From Pseudomonas sp. ADAK13 (GTDB lineage: Bacteria > Pseudomonadota > Gammaproteobacteria > Pseudomonadales > Pseudomonadaceae): a stretch of DNA of 64,000 bases. Below, one piece after another: positions 37,140-49,524 of the stretch (positions are counted from its first letter, which is position 1; every line of letters begins with the position of its first letter). The stretch lies in contig NZ_CP052860.1 in NCBI RefSeq assembly GCF_012935715.1, positions 4,092,001 to 4,156,000 of the forward strand, written 5' to 3'. The notes under the pieces were generated by a model. It had not been told where the DNA came from. It ran no database searches and saw only the letters and a list, made by a program, of their open reading frames with translations. The position numbers and the translations under genes were made by a program.

Positions 37140-37442
37140 GGCAATTTGCCCGCCAAAAACGCCTTGGATCCAGCTCTAAGGCCCTCTCGTCGCCGTCAAG
37201 CCTGTCATCCGTCAACTTACTATGCTCCATGCGCATCAGGGGGATAGGTGCGTGGCGGCGATTGTGATAACATCCGGCGGTTTCCAGGGTCACCTCAAGG
37301 GGTAACCTTTAATGCGCAGATCCGTGTCATAACTCGTTGATTTGTCGTAAGTCGTTGCCAGGCACCATGCCAGCAGCGGCGAGCTTCGTTCGTCCCATAT
37401 GGATGTGACGAGGTTTCACCCGAAAAAGGAATCAGGCTTCTC
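37140..37442 (+). other. gyrA leader and promoter region
   Basis: About 300 bases without a gene. TGTGATAAC near 37264-37272 resembles an extended -10 element and could be the gyrA promoter, leaving a leader of roughly 170 bases. The spacing and sequence of a -35 are unclear. AAAAAGGAATC close to the ATG gives a good ribosome site. Confidence 0.4.
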
Positions 37443-40097
<2,655 letters not shown>

Positions 40098-40107
40098 GCG
40101 GACACAC

Positions 40108-40143
40108 AGGGGGCGGATGAAGATTCGCCCCCTTGTTGTTTGT
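40108..40143 (+). terminator. hairpin after gyrA
   Basis: AGGGGGCG pairs with CGCCCCCT across a 10-base loop, then TGTTGTTTGT. A strong stem with an interrupted T-run, so termination is probably partial. Confidence 0.65.
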
Positions 40144-40173
40144 CCCTTTTGAAATACGACGCCGCGCCGCTCT

Positions 40174-40260
40174 TGTAGGAGCCGGCTTGCCGGCGATGGC
40201 ATCAACTCGGTTCAAGTGAAGCGCCGAGTCGTTTGCATCGCTGGCAAGCCAGCTCCTACA
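40174..40260. repeat. inverted intergenic repeat, GTAGGAGC family
   Basis: TGTAGGAGCCGGCTTGCCGG on the left is matched by CTGGCAAGCCAGCTCCTACA on the right, an imperfect inverted repeat of 87 bases. The TGTAGGAGC...GCTCCTACA type is another widespread Pseudomonas intergenic element, different from those at 17924, 23838, 32116 and 33066. It lies between gyrA and serC. Confidence 0.85.
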
Positions 40261-40315
40261 GGGTTCCGCGTTGCGGGATGTTGATTGCAGTCCCACCAGA
40301 TCAGAGAGATTGGAT

Positions 40316-41401
40316 GTGAGCAAGAGAGCCTATAACTTCTGTGCCGGTCCCGCGGCGCTTCCTGAAGCAGTCCTGCAGCGCGCGCAGGGTGAACTCCTCG
40401 ACTGGCATGGAAAAGGCCTCTCCGTGATGGAAATGAGCCATCGCAGCGATGAGTTCGTGTCCATTGCCACCAAGGCCGAGCAGGATATGCGCGACTTGCT
40501 GGACATCCCGTCTGACTACAAAGTGTTGTTCCTGCAAGGTGGCGCAAGCCAGCAGTTCGCCCAGATCCCGCTGAACCTGCTGCCGGAAGACGGCACGGCC
40601 GACTATATCGACACCGGTATCTGGGGCCAGAAGGCGATTGAAGAGGCCTCCCGTTACGGCCACGTCAATGTGGCGGGCACTGCCAAGCCTTACGACTACT
40701 TCGCCATTCCTGGTCAGGACGAGTGGAAGCTCTCGAAAGACGCGGCCTACGTTCACTATGTGGCGAACGAAACCATTGGCGGCCTGGAGTTCGACTGGGT
40801 TCCCGAGGTGGGTGATGTTCCGCTGGTGTGCGACATGTCCTCGGACATCCTCTCGCGCCCGATCGATGTGTCCAGGTACGGCATGATCTACGCCGGCGCG
40901 CAGAAGAACATCGGCCCGAGCGGCATCCTGGTCAACATCATCCGCGAAGACCTGCTGGGCCGTGCGCGTTCGCTGTGCCCGACCATGCTCAACTACAAGG
41001 TCGCGGCCGATAACGGCTCGATGTACAACACCCCGCCAGCGTTCGCCTGGTACCTGTCGGGCCTGGTATTCGAATGGCTGAAAGAGCAGGGCGGTGTGGC
41101 TGCCATGGGCAAGCTCAACGAAGAGAAGAAACGTACCCTGTACGACTTCATCGACGCCAGCGGCCTGTACAGCAACCCGATCAACCTGACTGACCGTTCG
41201 TGGATGAACGTGCCGTTCCGCCTGGCGGACGACCGTCTGGACAAGCCATTCCTGGCCGGCGCCGACGAGCGCGGCCTGTTGAACCTCAAGGGCCACCGTT
41301 CGGTAGGTGGCATGCGCGCCTCCATCTATAACGCTGTCGATATCCACGCCGTCAGGGCGCTGGTGGCCTACATGGCAGAGTTCGAAAAGGAACACGGCTA
41401 A
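40316..41401 (+). CDS. serC: phosphoserine aminotransferase
   Basis: PLP enzyme of 361 residues for serine synthesis, also used for pyridoxal phosphate synthesis. It begins MSKRAYNFCAGPAALPE from a GTG at 40316, which reproduces the usual length; the ATG 15 codons upstream lies in the repeat-flanking leader. IYAGAQKNIGPSGI holds the Schiff-base Lys. First gene of the aromatic supraoperon. The last base of its stop is the first base of pheA. Confidence 0.96.
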   Translation: MSKRAYNFCAGPAALPEAVLQRAQGELLDWHGKGLSVMEMSHRSDEFVSIATKAEQDMRDLLDIPSDYKVLFLQGGASQQFAQIPLNLLPEDGTADYIDTGIWGQKAIEEASRYGHVNVAGTAKPYDYFAIPGQDEWKLSKDAAYVHYVANETIGGLEFDWVPEVGDVPLVCDMSSDILSRPIDVSRYGMIYAGAQKNIGPSGILVNIIREDLLGRARSLCPTMLNYKVAADNGSMYNTPPAFAWYLSGLVFEWLKEQGGVAAMGKLNEEKKRTLYDFIDASGLYSNPINLTDRSWMNVPFRLADDRLDKPFLAGADERGLLNLKGHRSVGGMRASIYNAVDIHAVRALVAYMAEFEKEHG

Positions 41402-42495
41402 TGTCTGAGCAAGAACTCAAGGCCCTGCGCGTGCGCATTGACAGCCTGGACGAGAAAGTCCTGGAGCTGATCAGTGAGCGCGCGCGGTGCGCCCAGGAAG
41501 TTGCACGGGTGAAAATGGCGTCCCTGGCTGAAGGCGAAGTGCCGGTTTTTTACCGTCCGGAGCGTGAAGCCCAGGTGCTCAAGCGCGTGATGGAACGCAA
41601 CAAGGGCCCGTTGGGTAACGAAGAGATGGCGCGGTTGTTCCGCGAAATCATGTCTTCATGCCTGGCACTAGAGCAGCCGCTGAAAGTGGCTTACCTCGGC
41701 CCGGAAGGCACCTTCACTCAAGCTGCAGCCATGAAGCACTTCGGTCACGCCGTGATCAGCAAGCCGATGGCGGCGATCGACGAAGTGTTCCGTGAAGTGG
41801 CCGCCGGGGCGGTGAACTTTGGCGTAGTGCCGGTGGAAAACTCCACCGAAGGCGCCGTCAACCACACTCTCGACAGCTTCCTTGAGCACGACATGGTGAT
41901 CTGCGGCGAAGTTGAGCTGCGTATCCACCACCACTTGCTGGTGGGCGAAAACACCAAGACCGACAGCATCAGCCGCATCTACTCCCACGCCCAGTCCCTG
42001 GCCCAGTGCCGCAAGTGGCTGGACGCGCACTATCCGAACGTGGAGCGTGTGGCGGTATCCAGCAACGCCGAAGCGGCGAAGCGGGTCAAGGGTGAGTGGA
42101 ACTCGGCGGCGATTGCCGGCGATATGGCTGCCGGCCTGTACGGCCTGACGCGCCTGGCCGAGAAAATCGAGGACCGCCCGGATAACTCCACGCGCTTCCT
42201 GATGATCGGCAGCCAGGAAGTGCCGCCCACCGGCGACGACAAGACCTCGATCATCGTCTCCATGAGCAACAAGCCCGGTGCGCTGCATGAGCTGCTGGTG
42301 CCGTTCCACGACAACGGGATTGACCTGACGCGAATCGAGACTCGTCCTTCGCGCAGCGGTAAATGGACTTATGTGTTCTTTATCGACTTCGTCGGCCATC
42401 ACCGCGACCCACTGGTCAAGGGAGTGCTCGAGAAAATCAGTCAGGAAGCCGTGGCACTCAAGGTGCTGGGCTCTTACCCGAAAGCGGTTTTGTGA
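41401..42495 (+). CDS. pheA: bifunctional chorismate mutase / prephenate dehydratase
   Basis: Converts chorismate to prephenate and then to phenylpyruvate. Of 364 residues, about 1-90 are the AroQ mutase (ALRVRIDSLDEKVLELISER), 95-270 the dehydratase (GPEGTFTQAA, PVENSTEGAVNHTLDSF), and 280-364 the ACT domain for phenylalanine feedback (IETRPSRSGKWTYVFFIDF). Overlaps serC by one base and is followed 9 bases later by hisC. Confidence 0.97.
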   Translation: MSEQELKALRVRIDSLDEKVLELISERARCAQEVARVKMASLAEGEVPVFYRPEREAQVLKRVMERNKGPLGNEEMARLFREIMSSCLALEQPLKVAYLGPEGTFTQAAAMKHFGHAVISKPMAAIDEVFREVAAGAVNFGVVPVENSTEGAVNHTLDSFLEHDMVICGEVELRIHHHLLVGENTKTDSISRIYSHAQSLAQCRKWLDAHYPNVERVAVSSNAEAAKRVKGEWNSAAIAGDMAAGLYGLTRLAEKIEDRPDNSTRFLMIGSQEVPPTGDDKTSIIVSMSNKPGALHELLVPFHDNGIDLTRIETRPSRSGKWTYVFFIDFVGHHRDPLVKGVLEKISQEAVALKVLGSYPKAVL

Positions 42496-42504
42496 GGCTT
42501 TAAC

Positions 42505-43617
42505 ATGAGTGGCAACTTCCTCGCCCTGGCACAGCCGGGCGTGCAACAACTGTCGCCTTACGTCCCGGGCAAGCCTGTGGACGAGTTGGCGCGTGAGTTG
42601 AATCTGGATCCATCGAAGATCGTAAAGCTGGCCAGTAACGAAAACCCGCTGGGCCCAAGCCCCAAGGTGCTGGCCGCGATTCGTGATGCGCTGGCTGAGC
42701 TGACCCGTTACCCCGATGGCAATGGCTTTGCGCTCAAGTCCCTGTTGGCGGAAAAGTGCCGGGTTGAGCTGAACCAGGTGACCCTGGGTAACGGTTCCAA
42801 CGACATTCTGGAGCTGGTGGGTCGTGCCTATCTGGCGCCGGGCCTGAACGCAGTGTTCAGTGAGCATGCGTTTGCGGTCTATCCGATCGTCACTCAGGCG
42901 GTAGGGGCTGAAGCTCGCGTCATTCCTGCCAGGGATTGGGGCCATGACCTGCCGGCCATGCTGGCGGCCATCGATGACAAGACCCGTGTCGTGTTTATCG
43001 CCAACCCGAATAACCCGACCGGTACCTGGTTCAGCGCCGAGGTGCTGGACAACTTCCTCCAAGACGTACCGGAGCACGTGCTGGTGGTGCTGGACGAGGC
43101 TTACATCGAGTACGCCGAAGGCAGCGACCTGCCGGACGGCCTGGACTTCCTCGCGGCTTATCCGAACCTGCTGGTCTCGCGCACGTTCTCCAAGGCTTAT
43201 GGCCTGGCATCGCTGCGGGTCGGTTACGGCCTGTCCACCGCCGTGGTGGCCGATGTGCTGAACCGTGTTCGCCAGCCCTTCAACGTCAACAGCCTCGCAC
43301 TGGCGGCGGCTTGCGCTGCGGTGCAGGACGCCGAGTACCTGGAAGAAGGTCGTCGCCTCAACGAAAGCGGCATGCTGCAATTGCAGGAAGGCTTCCGTGA
43401 GTTGGGTCTGGGCTGGATTCCGTCCAAGGGCAACTTCATTTGTGTCGATCTCGGGCAAGTTGCGGCGCCGGTGTTCCAGGGCCTGCTGCGCGAAGGCGTG
43501 ATCGTGCGTCCGGTGGCCAACTACGGCATGCCGAACCACCTGCGCATCACCATCGGTTTGCCTGCTGAAAACAGCCGCTTCCTTGAGGCATTGGCCAAGG
43601 TTCTGGCTCGTGGTTGA
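42505..43617 (+). CDS. hisC: histidinol-phosphate aminotransferase, aromatic-operon copy (HisC2 / HisHb)
   Basis: PLP aminotransferase of 370 residues. KLASNENPLGPSP at the N-terminus and SRTFSKAYGLASLRVGYG with the Schiff-base Lys are HisC hallmarks. The position between pheA and tyrA indicates it works mainly as an aromatic aminotransferase for phenylalanine and tyrosine, in the manner described for this copy in other pseudomonads; a second hisC in the his operon would be expected elsewhere. Confidence 0.93.
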   Translation: MSGNFLALAQPGVQQLSPYVPGKPVDELARELNLDPSKIVKLASNENPLGPSPKVLAAIRDALAELTRYPDGNGFALKSLLAEKCRVELNQVTLGNGSNDILELVGRAYLAPGLNAVFSEHAFAVYPIVTQAVGAEARVIPARDWGHDLPAMLAAIDDKTRVVFIANPNNPTGTWFSAEVLDNFLQDVPEHVLVVLDEAYIEYAEGSDLPDGLDFLAAYPNLLVSRTFSKAYGLASLRVGYGLSTAVVADVLNRVRQPFNVNSLALAAACAAVQDAEYLEEGRRLNESGMLQLQEGFRELGLGWIPSKGNFICVDLGQVAAPVFQGLLREGVIVRPVANYGMPNHLRITIGLPAENSRFLEALAKVLARG

Positions 43618-45856
43618 TGTCACTGCATTGCAACCTGCTGTGCCTATGATCGGTCGCCTGGTGGTGGTCGGTCTGGGATTGATCGGCGGCTCCTTCGCCA
43701 AGGGCCTGCGGGAAAGCGGCCTGTGTGGCGAAGTGGTCGGTGTGGACCTGGACCCGCAATCGCGCAAGTTGGCGGTTGAATTGGGGGTGGTGGATCGCTG
43801 CGAGGCGGACCTGGCGGTTGCCTGCCAGGGCGCGGATGTCATTCAGTTGGCGGTGCCGATCCTGGCCATGGAGAAGTTGCTGGCGCTGTTGGCCGGCATG
43901 GACCTGGGCCGGGCGATCCTGACCGATGTCGGCAGCGCCAAGGGCAATGTCGTGCGTGCGGCGCGGCTGGCCTTTGGTGGCATGCCTGCGCGCTTTGTGC
44001 CGGGGCACCCGATTGCCGGGTCCGAACAGAGCGGGGTGGAGGCGTCCAATGCGCAACTGTTCCGCCGCCATAAAGTGATTCTGACGCCGCTGGATGAAAC
44101 CGACCCTGCGGCATTGGCCGTGGTGGATCGGCTCTGGCGCGAGCTGGGGGCGGACGTCGAGCACATGCAGGTCGAGCGCCACGATGAAGTGTTGGCGGCG
44201 ACCAGTCATTTGCCGCATTTGCTGGCGTTTGGCCTGGTGGACTCGCTGGCCAAGCGCAACGAGAACCTCGATATTTTCCGTTACGCCGCCGGTGGTTTCC
44301 GTGACTTTACCCGGATCGCCGGCAGCGACCCGGTGATGTGGCACGACATCTTCCTCGCCAACCGCGATGCAGTGTTGCGCACCCTGGATACGTTCCGCAG
44401 TGACCTCGACGCCTTGCGTGACGCGGTCGATGCAGGCGACGGGCATCAGTTGTTGGGCGTGTTCACCCGTGCGCGGGTGGCGCGGGAGCATTTCAGCAAG
44501 ATTCTGGCGCGTCGGGCTTATATGGATGCTGCTGTAAACGCGGATGACCTGGTGTTTCTCGCCAGCCCGGGTGGCCGCTTGAGCGGGCAGATTCGGGTGC
44601 CTGGGGATAAATCGATCTCTCATCGCTCGATCATGCTTGGGTCGCTGGCGGACGGCATCACTGAGGTAGAAGGTTTCCTGGAGGGCGAAGATGCCCTGGC
44701 GACCTTGCAGGCGTTTCGCGACATGGGCGTGGTGATTGAAGGCCCGCACCACGGGCGCGTCACCATTCACGGGGTTGGCCTGCATGGCTTGAAGCCGGCG
44801 CCGGGTCCGATTTATCTGGGTAATTCCGGCACCTCCATGCGGCTGTTGTCCGGTTTGCTGGCGGCGCAAAGCTTTGACAGCGTATTGACGGGCGATGCCT
44901 CGTTGTCCAAGCGGCCAATGAATCGTGTGGCCAGGCCATTGCGTGAAATGGGCGCGGTAATCGAGACCGGGCCGGAAGGGCGTCCGCCGCTGACGATTCG
45001 TGGTGGCCAGACACTGAAAGGGCTGACGTACGCGTTGCCGATGGCCAGCGCCCAGGTTAAATCCTGCCTGCTGCTGGCCGGGTTGTATGCCGAGGGTAAA
45101 ACCTCGATTACCGAGCCTGCGCCGACCCGTGACCATACCGAGCGGATGTTGCGTGGTTTTGGTTATCCGGTGGAGGTGGCGGGGGCAACGGCGTCGGTCG
45201 AGTCCGGTCACTCGCTGACCGCGACGCATATAGAAGTGCCGGGGGATATTTCGTCCTCGGCGTTTTTCCTGGTGGCGGCTTCGATCGCCGAAGGCTCTGA
45301 GCTGTTGCTTGAACACGTGGGGATCAATCCGACCCGCACCGGGGTGATCGATATCCTGCGGCTGATGGGCGCGGATATCACCCTGGAAAACCAGCGGGAA
45401 GTGGGTGGCGAACCGGTTGCCGATCTGCGTGTTCGCGCGGCGCCGTTGAGGGGTATCGAGATTCCCGAAGCCCTGGTTCCGCTGGCTATCGATGAATTCC
45501 CGGTGTTGTTCGTGGCGGCGGCGTGCGCGCAAGGCCGGACGGTATTGCGCGGGGCAGAGGAGCTGCGGGTCAAGGAGTCCGATCGGATCCAGGTGATGGC
45601 CGATGGGCTGCTGGCGTTGGGCGTAAAGTGTGAACCGACACCTGATGGGATTATCATTGAAGGCGGCGTAATCGGTGGTGGTGAAGTCCATGCCCATGGC
45701 GATCACCGGATTGCCATGGCCTTCAGCGTGGCTTCCCTGCGAGCGGCTGCGCCGATTCGTATCCATGACTGTGCCAACGTGGCTACGTCTTTTCCGAATT
45801 TTCTTACACTGTGTGCCCAAGTCGGCATCCGTGTTGCCCAAGAGGCTCAATTGTGA
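43610..45856 (+). CDS. fused prephenate dehydrogenase / EPSP synthase
   Basis: TyrA-AroA fusion of 748 residues. The first 290 or so are the dehydrogenase for tyrosine synthesis ([29 protein letters not shown]); from about 310 it is 5-enolpyruvylshikimate-3-phosphate synthase ([48 protein letters not shown]). The synthase loop is GNSGTSMRL rather than the GNAGTAMRP of E. coli, closer to class II enzymes. GTG 43610 is taken as start because AAGG lies 9 bases upstream; ATG 43646 would also keep the cofactor loop. It overlaps hisC by 8 bases and cmk by 4. Confidence 0.94.
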   Translation: MVDVTALQPAVPMIGRLVVVGLGLIGGSFAKGLRESGLCGEVVGVDLDPQSRKLAVELGVVDRCEADLAVACQGADVIQLAVPILAMEKLLALLAGMDLGRAILTDVGSAKGNVVRAARLAFGGMPARFVPGHPIAGSEQSGVEASNAQLFRRHKVILTPLDETDPAALAVVDRLWRELGADVEHMQVERHDEVLAATSHLPHLLAFGLVDSLAKRNENLDIFRYAAGGFRDFTRIAGSDPVMWHDIFLANRDAVLRTLDTFRSDLDALRDAVDAGDGHQLLGVFTRARVAREHFSKILARRAYMDAAVNADDLVFLASPGGRLSGQIRVPGDKSISHRSIMLGSLADGITEVEGFLEGEDALATLQAFRDMGVVIEGPHHGRVTIHGVGLHGLKPAPGPIYLGNSGTSMRLLSGLLAAQSFDSVLTGDASLSKRPMNRVARPLREMGAVIETGPEGRPPLTIRGGQTLKGLTYALPMASAQVKSCLLLAGLYAEGKTSITEPAPTRDHTERMLRGFGYPVEVAGATASVESGHSLTATHIEVPGDISSSAFFLVAASIAEGSELLLEHVGINPTRTGVIDILRLMGADITLENQREVGGEPVADLRVRAAPLRGIEIPEALVPLAIDEFPVLFVAAACAQGRTVLRGAEELRVKESDRIQVMADGLLALGVKCEPTPDGIIIEGGVIGGGEVHAHGDHRIAMAFSVASLRAAAPIRIHDCANVATSFPNFLTLCAQVGIRVAQEAQL

Positions 45857-46542
45857 ATATCAAAGCACCGGTGATTACCATCGACGGGCCAAGTGGCTCG
45901 GGCAAAGGCACGATCGCCGGCATCCTGGCCAAGCGCCTGGGCTGGTGCCTGCTGGATTCCGGCGCGCTGTACCGCTTGCTGGCTTTTGCTGCACGCAACC
46001 ATGGCGTCGACCTGACCAACGAAGAATCACTGAAGCTGCTGGCTGCCCATCTTGACGTGCAGTTCGTCGGGGCGACGGAAGGTCATCCCCAGCGCATCAT
46101 CCTGGAAGGGGACGATGTGACGGATGACCTGCGAAACGAACAGGTCGGTTCCTGGGCGTCTCAAGTCGCCGCCTTGCCGGCTGTGCGCGACGCTTTGCTG
46201 CAGCGCCAGCGAGCTTTTCAGGAGCCGCCGGGCCTGGTGGCTGACGGCCGCGACATGGGCACGGTGGTTTTTCCCGAGGCGCCGCTGAAGATTTTCCTGA
46301 CCGCCAGCGCCGAGGAGCGGGCCCGTCGCCGTTACTTGCAGTTGAAGGGCAAAGTCGATGGTGTTAGTCTGTCGAGTCTGCTAGATGAGATCCGTGCACG
46401 CGATGAGCGTGACACCCAGCGTGCGGTAGCCCCGCTCAAGCCGGCGGCTGACGCCATACAGCTGGATTCCACGGAGTTGTCCATCGAGCAGGTGCTGGAA
46501 CGCATCTTGAGTGAAATCGCCATTCGCGATATCGCCGGGTGA
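45853..46542 (+). CDS. cmk: cytidylate kinase
   Basis: Phosphorylates CMP and dCMP; 229 residues. [19 protein letters not shown] is the P-loop, [11 protein letters not shown] and [12 protein letters not shown] are the CMP-binding and lid-adjacent motifs. Start is the GTG at 45853, overlapping the aroA stop as GTGA, with AGAGG 7 bases upstream. The position before rpsA is conserved across Gammaproteobacteria. Confidence 0.96.
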   Translation: MNIKAPVITIDGPSGSGKGTIAGILAKRLGWCLLDSGALYRLLAFAARNHGVDLTNEESLKLLAAHLDVQFVGATEGHPQRIILEGDDVTDDLRNEQVGSWASQVAALPAVRDALLQRQRAFQEPPGLVADGRDMGTVVFPEAPLKIFLTASAEERARRRYLQLKGKVDGVSLSSLLDEIRARDERDTQRAVAPLKPAADAIQLDSTELSIEQVLERILSEIAIRDIAG

Positions 46543-46601
46543 CCAAGAAGGCCGCGGGGGACCAGTCATAGTCCTGTGGTGCTTCTTTTAATTGAAACTG
46601 A

Positions 46602-46661
46602 CCCACACCGTCTGGGGTGTGGAGATGGGCGTATTCTTCGCCCTTATCAACAGGAATTAAA
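46602..46661 (+). promoter_or_regulatory. structured rpsA leader
   Basis: Two consecutive hairpins lie just before rpsA: CCACACC (46603-46609) with GGTGTGG (46616-46622), and GGGCG (46627-46631) with CGCCC (46639-46643), with GGAGAT between them. The ribosome site CAGGA follows. In E. coli a folded rpsA leader with GGA elements lets free S1 repress its own translation; this leader could do the same. Confidence 0.5.
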
Positions 46662-48356
46662 ATGAGCGAAAGCTTTGCGGAACTCTTTGAAGAAAGCCTA
46701 AAAACCCTGAACCTTCAGGCAGGCTCCATCATCACCGGTGTTATCGTTGATATCGATTACCAAGCTCGCTGGGTAACCGTTCACGCTGGTCTGAAGTCTG
46801 AAGCTCTGATCCCGCTGGAACAGTTCTACAACGATGCTGGTGACCTGACTATCAATGTCGGTGACGAAGTTCACGTTGCTCTGGACTCGGTTGAAGACGG
46901 TTTCGGTGAAACCAAGCTGTCCCGTGAAAAAGCCAAGCGCGCTGAATGCTGGATTGTTCTCGAAGCAGCCTTCGCAGCTGAAGAAGTGGTCAAGGGCGTT
47001 ATCAACGGTAAGGTTAAAGGCGGCTTCACTGTCGACGTTAACGGCATCCGTGCGTTCCTGCCAGGTTCTTTGGTCGACGTTCGTCCTGTGCGCGACACCA
47101 CGCACCTGGAAGGCAAAGAACTCGAATTCAAGGTCATCAAACTCGACCAGAAACGCAACAACGTTGTCGTTTCCCGTCGCAGCGTCCTGGAAGCAGAAAA
47201 CTCCGCCGAGCGTGAAGCTCTGCTGGAATCCCTGCAGGAAGGCCAACAAGTCAAAGGTATCGTCAAGAACCTCACCGATTACGGCGCATTCGTCGATCTG
47301 GGTGGCGTCGATGGCCTGCTGCACATTACCGACATGGCTTGGAAGCGTATCAAGCATCCATCGGAAATCGTCAACGTTGGCGACGAGATCGATGTCAAGG
47401 TTCTGAAGTACGATCGTGAGCGCAACCGTGTCTCCCTGGGCTTGAAGCAGCTGGGCGAAGATCCATGGGTCGCTATCAAGGCTCGTTACCCAGAAAGCAC
47501 TCGCGTCACCGCGCGTGTTACCAACCTGACCGACTACGGCTGCTTCGCAGAGCTGGAAGAAGGCGTGGAAGGCCTGGTACACGTTTCCGAAATGGACTGG
47601 ACCAACAAAAACATCCACCCTTCGAAAGTCGTACAAGTCGGCGACGAAGTGGAAGTTATGGTTCTGGACATCGACGAAGAGCGTCGTCGTATCTCCCTCG
47701 GCATCAAGCAGTGCAAATCTAACCCATGGGAAGATTTCTCTGGCCAGTTCAACAAGGGCGATAAAATCTCCGGCACCATCAAGTCGATCACCGATTTTGG
47801 TATCTTCATTGGTCTGGACGGCGGCATCGACGGCCTGGTTCACCTGTCCGACATCTCCTGGAACGAAGTTGGCGAAGAAGCTGTTCGTCGTTTCAAGAAG
47901 GGCGACGAGCTGGACACCGTTATCCTGTCGGTTGACCCAGAGCGCGAGCGTATCTCCCTGGGTATCAAGCAACTGGAAAGCGATCCGTTCTCCGAGTACG
48001 TTCAAGAGAACGACAAAGGCGCAATCGTTAAAGGCATCGTGAAAGAAGTTGACGCCAAAGGCGCCATCATCACTCTGGCCGACGACATCGAAGCGACTCT
48101 GAAAGCCTCCGAAATCAGCCGTGACCGCGTTGAAGACGCGCGCAACGTTCTGAAAGAAGGCGAAGAAGTAGAAGCCAAGATCATCAGCGTTGACCGCAAG
48201 AGCCGCGTAATCCAGCTCTCCATCAAGTCGAAAGACGATGCTGAAGAGAAAGAAGCCATCCAGAGCCTGCGCGACAAGCCAGCTACCTCTGAGCCTTCTG
48301 CTGGTCCTACCACTCTGGGCGACCTGCTGCGTGCACAAATGGAAAAGCAGAACTAA
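46662..48356 (+). CDS. rpsA: 30S ribosomal protein S1
   Basis: RNA-binding ribosomal protein of 564 residues that delivers mRNA to the 30S subunit. Six S1 (OB-fold) repeats cover roughly 20-525, seen in repeated blocks such as [40 protein letters not shown] and [20 protein letters not shown]. Start 46662 ([12 protein letters not shown]) follows CAGGAATTAAA. Codon use is noticeably more biased to preferred codons than in its neighbours, as expected for a highly expressed gene. Confidence 0.98.
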   Translation: MSESFAELFEESLKTLNLQAGSIITGVIVDIDYQARWVTVHAGLKSEALIPLEQFYNDAGDLTINVGDEVHVALDSVEDGFGETKLSREKAKRAECWIVLEAAFAAEEVVKGVINGKVKGGFTVDVNGIRAFLPGSLVDVRPVRDTTHLEGKELEFKVIKLDQKRNNVVVSRRSVLEAENSAEREALLESLQEGQQVKGIVKNLTDYGAFVDLGGVDGLLHITDMAWKRIKHPSEIVNVGDEIDVKVLKYDRERNRVSLGLKQLGEDPWVAIKARYPESTRVTARVTNLTDYGCFAELEEGVEGLVHVSEMDWTNKNIHPSKVVQVGDEVEVMVLDIDEERRRISLGIKQCKSNPWEDFSGQFNKGDKISGTIKSITDFGIFIGLDGGIDGLVHLSDISWNEVGEEAVRRFKKGDELDTVILSVDPERERISLGIKQLESDPFSEYVQENDKGAIVKGIVKEVDAKGAIITLADDIEATLKASEISRDRVEDARNVLKEGEEVEAKIISVDRKSRVIQLSIKSKDDAEEKEAIQSLRDKPATSEPSAGPTTLGDLLRAQMEKQN

Positions 48357-48373
48357 GTTCTGTCAGACCATAG

Positions 48374-48402
48374 AAAAAGGGCGACTTCGGTCGCCCTTTT
48401 TT
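48374..48402 (+). terminator. rho-independent terminator after rpsA
   Basis: AAAAAGGGCGAC pairs with GTCGCCCTTTTTT across a TTCG tetraloop, a classic strong terminator. Ends the supraoperon. Confidence 0.95.
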
Positions 48403-48693
48403 GTGCCTGGGATTTGGTGTTGTGCGAACTTCATCTTGGCGTTCTGCGGCTGGGGCGCTGTGGTCTCGCTGGTAGCGCATTCGCGCTCATAGGCTCCATC
48501 AGCCAGTTATCACTCTTTAGTGGCTTCTGTGCCGTTACGCGAGGCGAGGGGCGGTGGGCTCTAAAACCGTGGCTCTGAGAGTTACTCTCCAACTCTTTGA
48601 ATATAAGTCAATACTTGGGCTGTTCAAATTCCTCCGGTCATGCTAAAACCTTCGAAGCGCTTTTCCTAGCTGCTTGAAAAAGAAGGGAAAAAT
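48403..48693 (+). promoter_or_regulatory. ihfB upstream region
   Basis: About 290 bases with no supportable gene. It must hold the ihfB promoter; the stretch around 48595-48660 is AT-rich. GGTAGCG at 48471-48477 matches the core of the ops element bound by RfaH, which often stands before polysaccharide operons, but the rest of a JUMPstart is not present. Confidence 0.35.
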
Positions 48694-48990
48694 ATGACGA
48701 AGTCGGAGTTGATCGAACGAATTGTCACCCATCAAGGGCTGCTCTCATCCAAGGATGTGGAGCTGGCCATCAAGACCATGCTTGAGCAGATGTCGCAGTG
48801 TCTCGCTACCGGCGATCGGATTGAGATTCGTGGGTTTGGTAGCTTCTCACTGCACTATCGCGCGCCTCGTGTAGGTCGCAACCCGAAAACCGGGCAGTCC
48901 GTCAGCCTCGATGGCAAGTTCGTGCCTCACTTCAAGCCAGGCAAGGAATTGCGGGATCGGGTGAACGAAGACGAGGAAGAAGGCGTCTGA
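48694..48990 (+). CDS. ihfB: integration host factor subunit beta
   Basis: DNA-bending protein of 98 residues that pairs with Ihf[21 protein letters not shown] and [20 protein letters not shown] are the beta-arm and flank sequences of IHF-beta, and the arm-tip Pro is present (RAPRVGRNP). AAGAAGGGAAAAAT precedes the ATG. Immediately upstream of lapA, the order common in Gammaproteobacteria. The O-antigen locus begins after the pair. Confidence 0.96.
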   Translation: MTKSELIERIVTHQGLLSSKDVELAIKTMLEQMSQCLATGDRIEIRGFGSFSLHYRAPRVGRNPKTGQSVSLDGKFVPHFKPGKELRDRVNEDEEEGV

Positions 48991-49015
48991 GTGTTTTTGG
49001 GGTAGGAGAAGGTTT

Positions 49016-49258
49016 ATGCGTGGGGTAAAGCGCGTTGTGTTGGTGCTGATTACTTTGGTCGTCATGGTTGGGGTGCTAGCGTTTGTGCTGGAGAATCAAC
49101 AGAGCGCCGCTTTGTCATTCCTGGGGTGGGCCACTCCCCAGGCACCGATTTCCATCTTTATTACATTGGCTTTGCTTGTAGGAATGATCGTTGGCCCATT
49201 GGTGGGTTTGGCGTTTAGGTTGAATCGCTCCCCTCGGTCGAAGAGGCTGGCGCCCTGA
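49016..49258 (+). CDS. lapA: LapA-domain inner-membrane protein
   Basis: Small protein of 80 residues with two membrane helices (about 7-26 and 45-67) and a short cytoplasmic basic tail; the N-terminal ENQQSAALSFLGW link is characteristic of LapA (DUF1049). In E. coli LapA works with LapB to tune LpxC turnover and lipopolysaccharide assembly. LapB is not encoded next to it here. It starts 25 bases after ihfB and is probably co-transcribed. Confidence 0.85.
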   Translation: MRGVKRVVLVLITLVVMVGVLAFVLENQQSAALSFLGWATPQAPISIFITLALLVGMIVGPLVGLAFRLNRSPRSKRLAP

Positions 49259-49524
49259 TCGATAGCTCGGTGCGCACGGGGTGCCGCGCAAGCTTTTGTA
49301 ATATTTTTCAAGAAGATTGGCTTTTTCGGAACAGTCCTACAGATTGTCAAGACTTGTAATATGGCAATTAGATGGCAAAATGCTTGCTGTTCTCGAGAAT
49401 AGGCAATTTTTGTGGCTCATCCCAGCAGCGACGCCGGGGGCGAGCCAGATGTTTATAATTCTAAAAAACCATGAATTGTCTGCATAACGAGCCCGCAGTT
49501 TCTCTTTGAAGGCAGGTTTTTGTT

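Noticed and set aside
41668..43842. Minus-strand frame of about 720 codons opposite pheA and hisC
   Set aside because: Shadow of two well-identified genes; no motifs.
43547..45850. Minus-strand frame of about 770 codons opposite tyrA-aroA
   Set aside because: Shadow of the fusion gene, Arg/His/Gln-rich with no recognisable domain.
46698..48338. Minus-strand frame of 546 codons opposite rpsA
   Set aside because: Shadow created by the strongly biased codons of rpsA.
48471..48477. RfaH ops core GGTAGCG
   Set aside because: Only 7 bases match, and it lies before ihfB rather than directly before wzz, so chance is likely.
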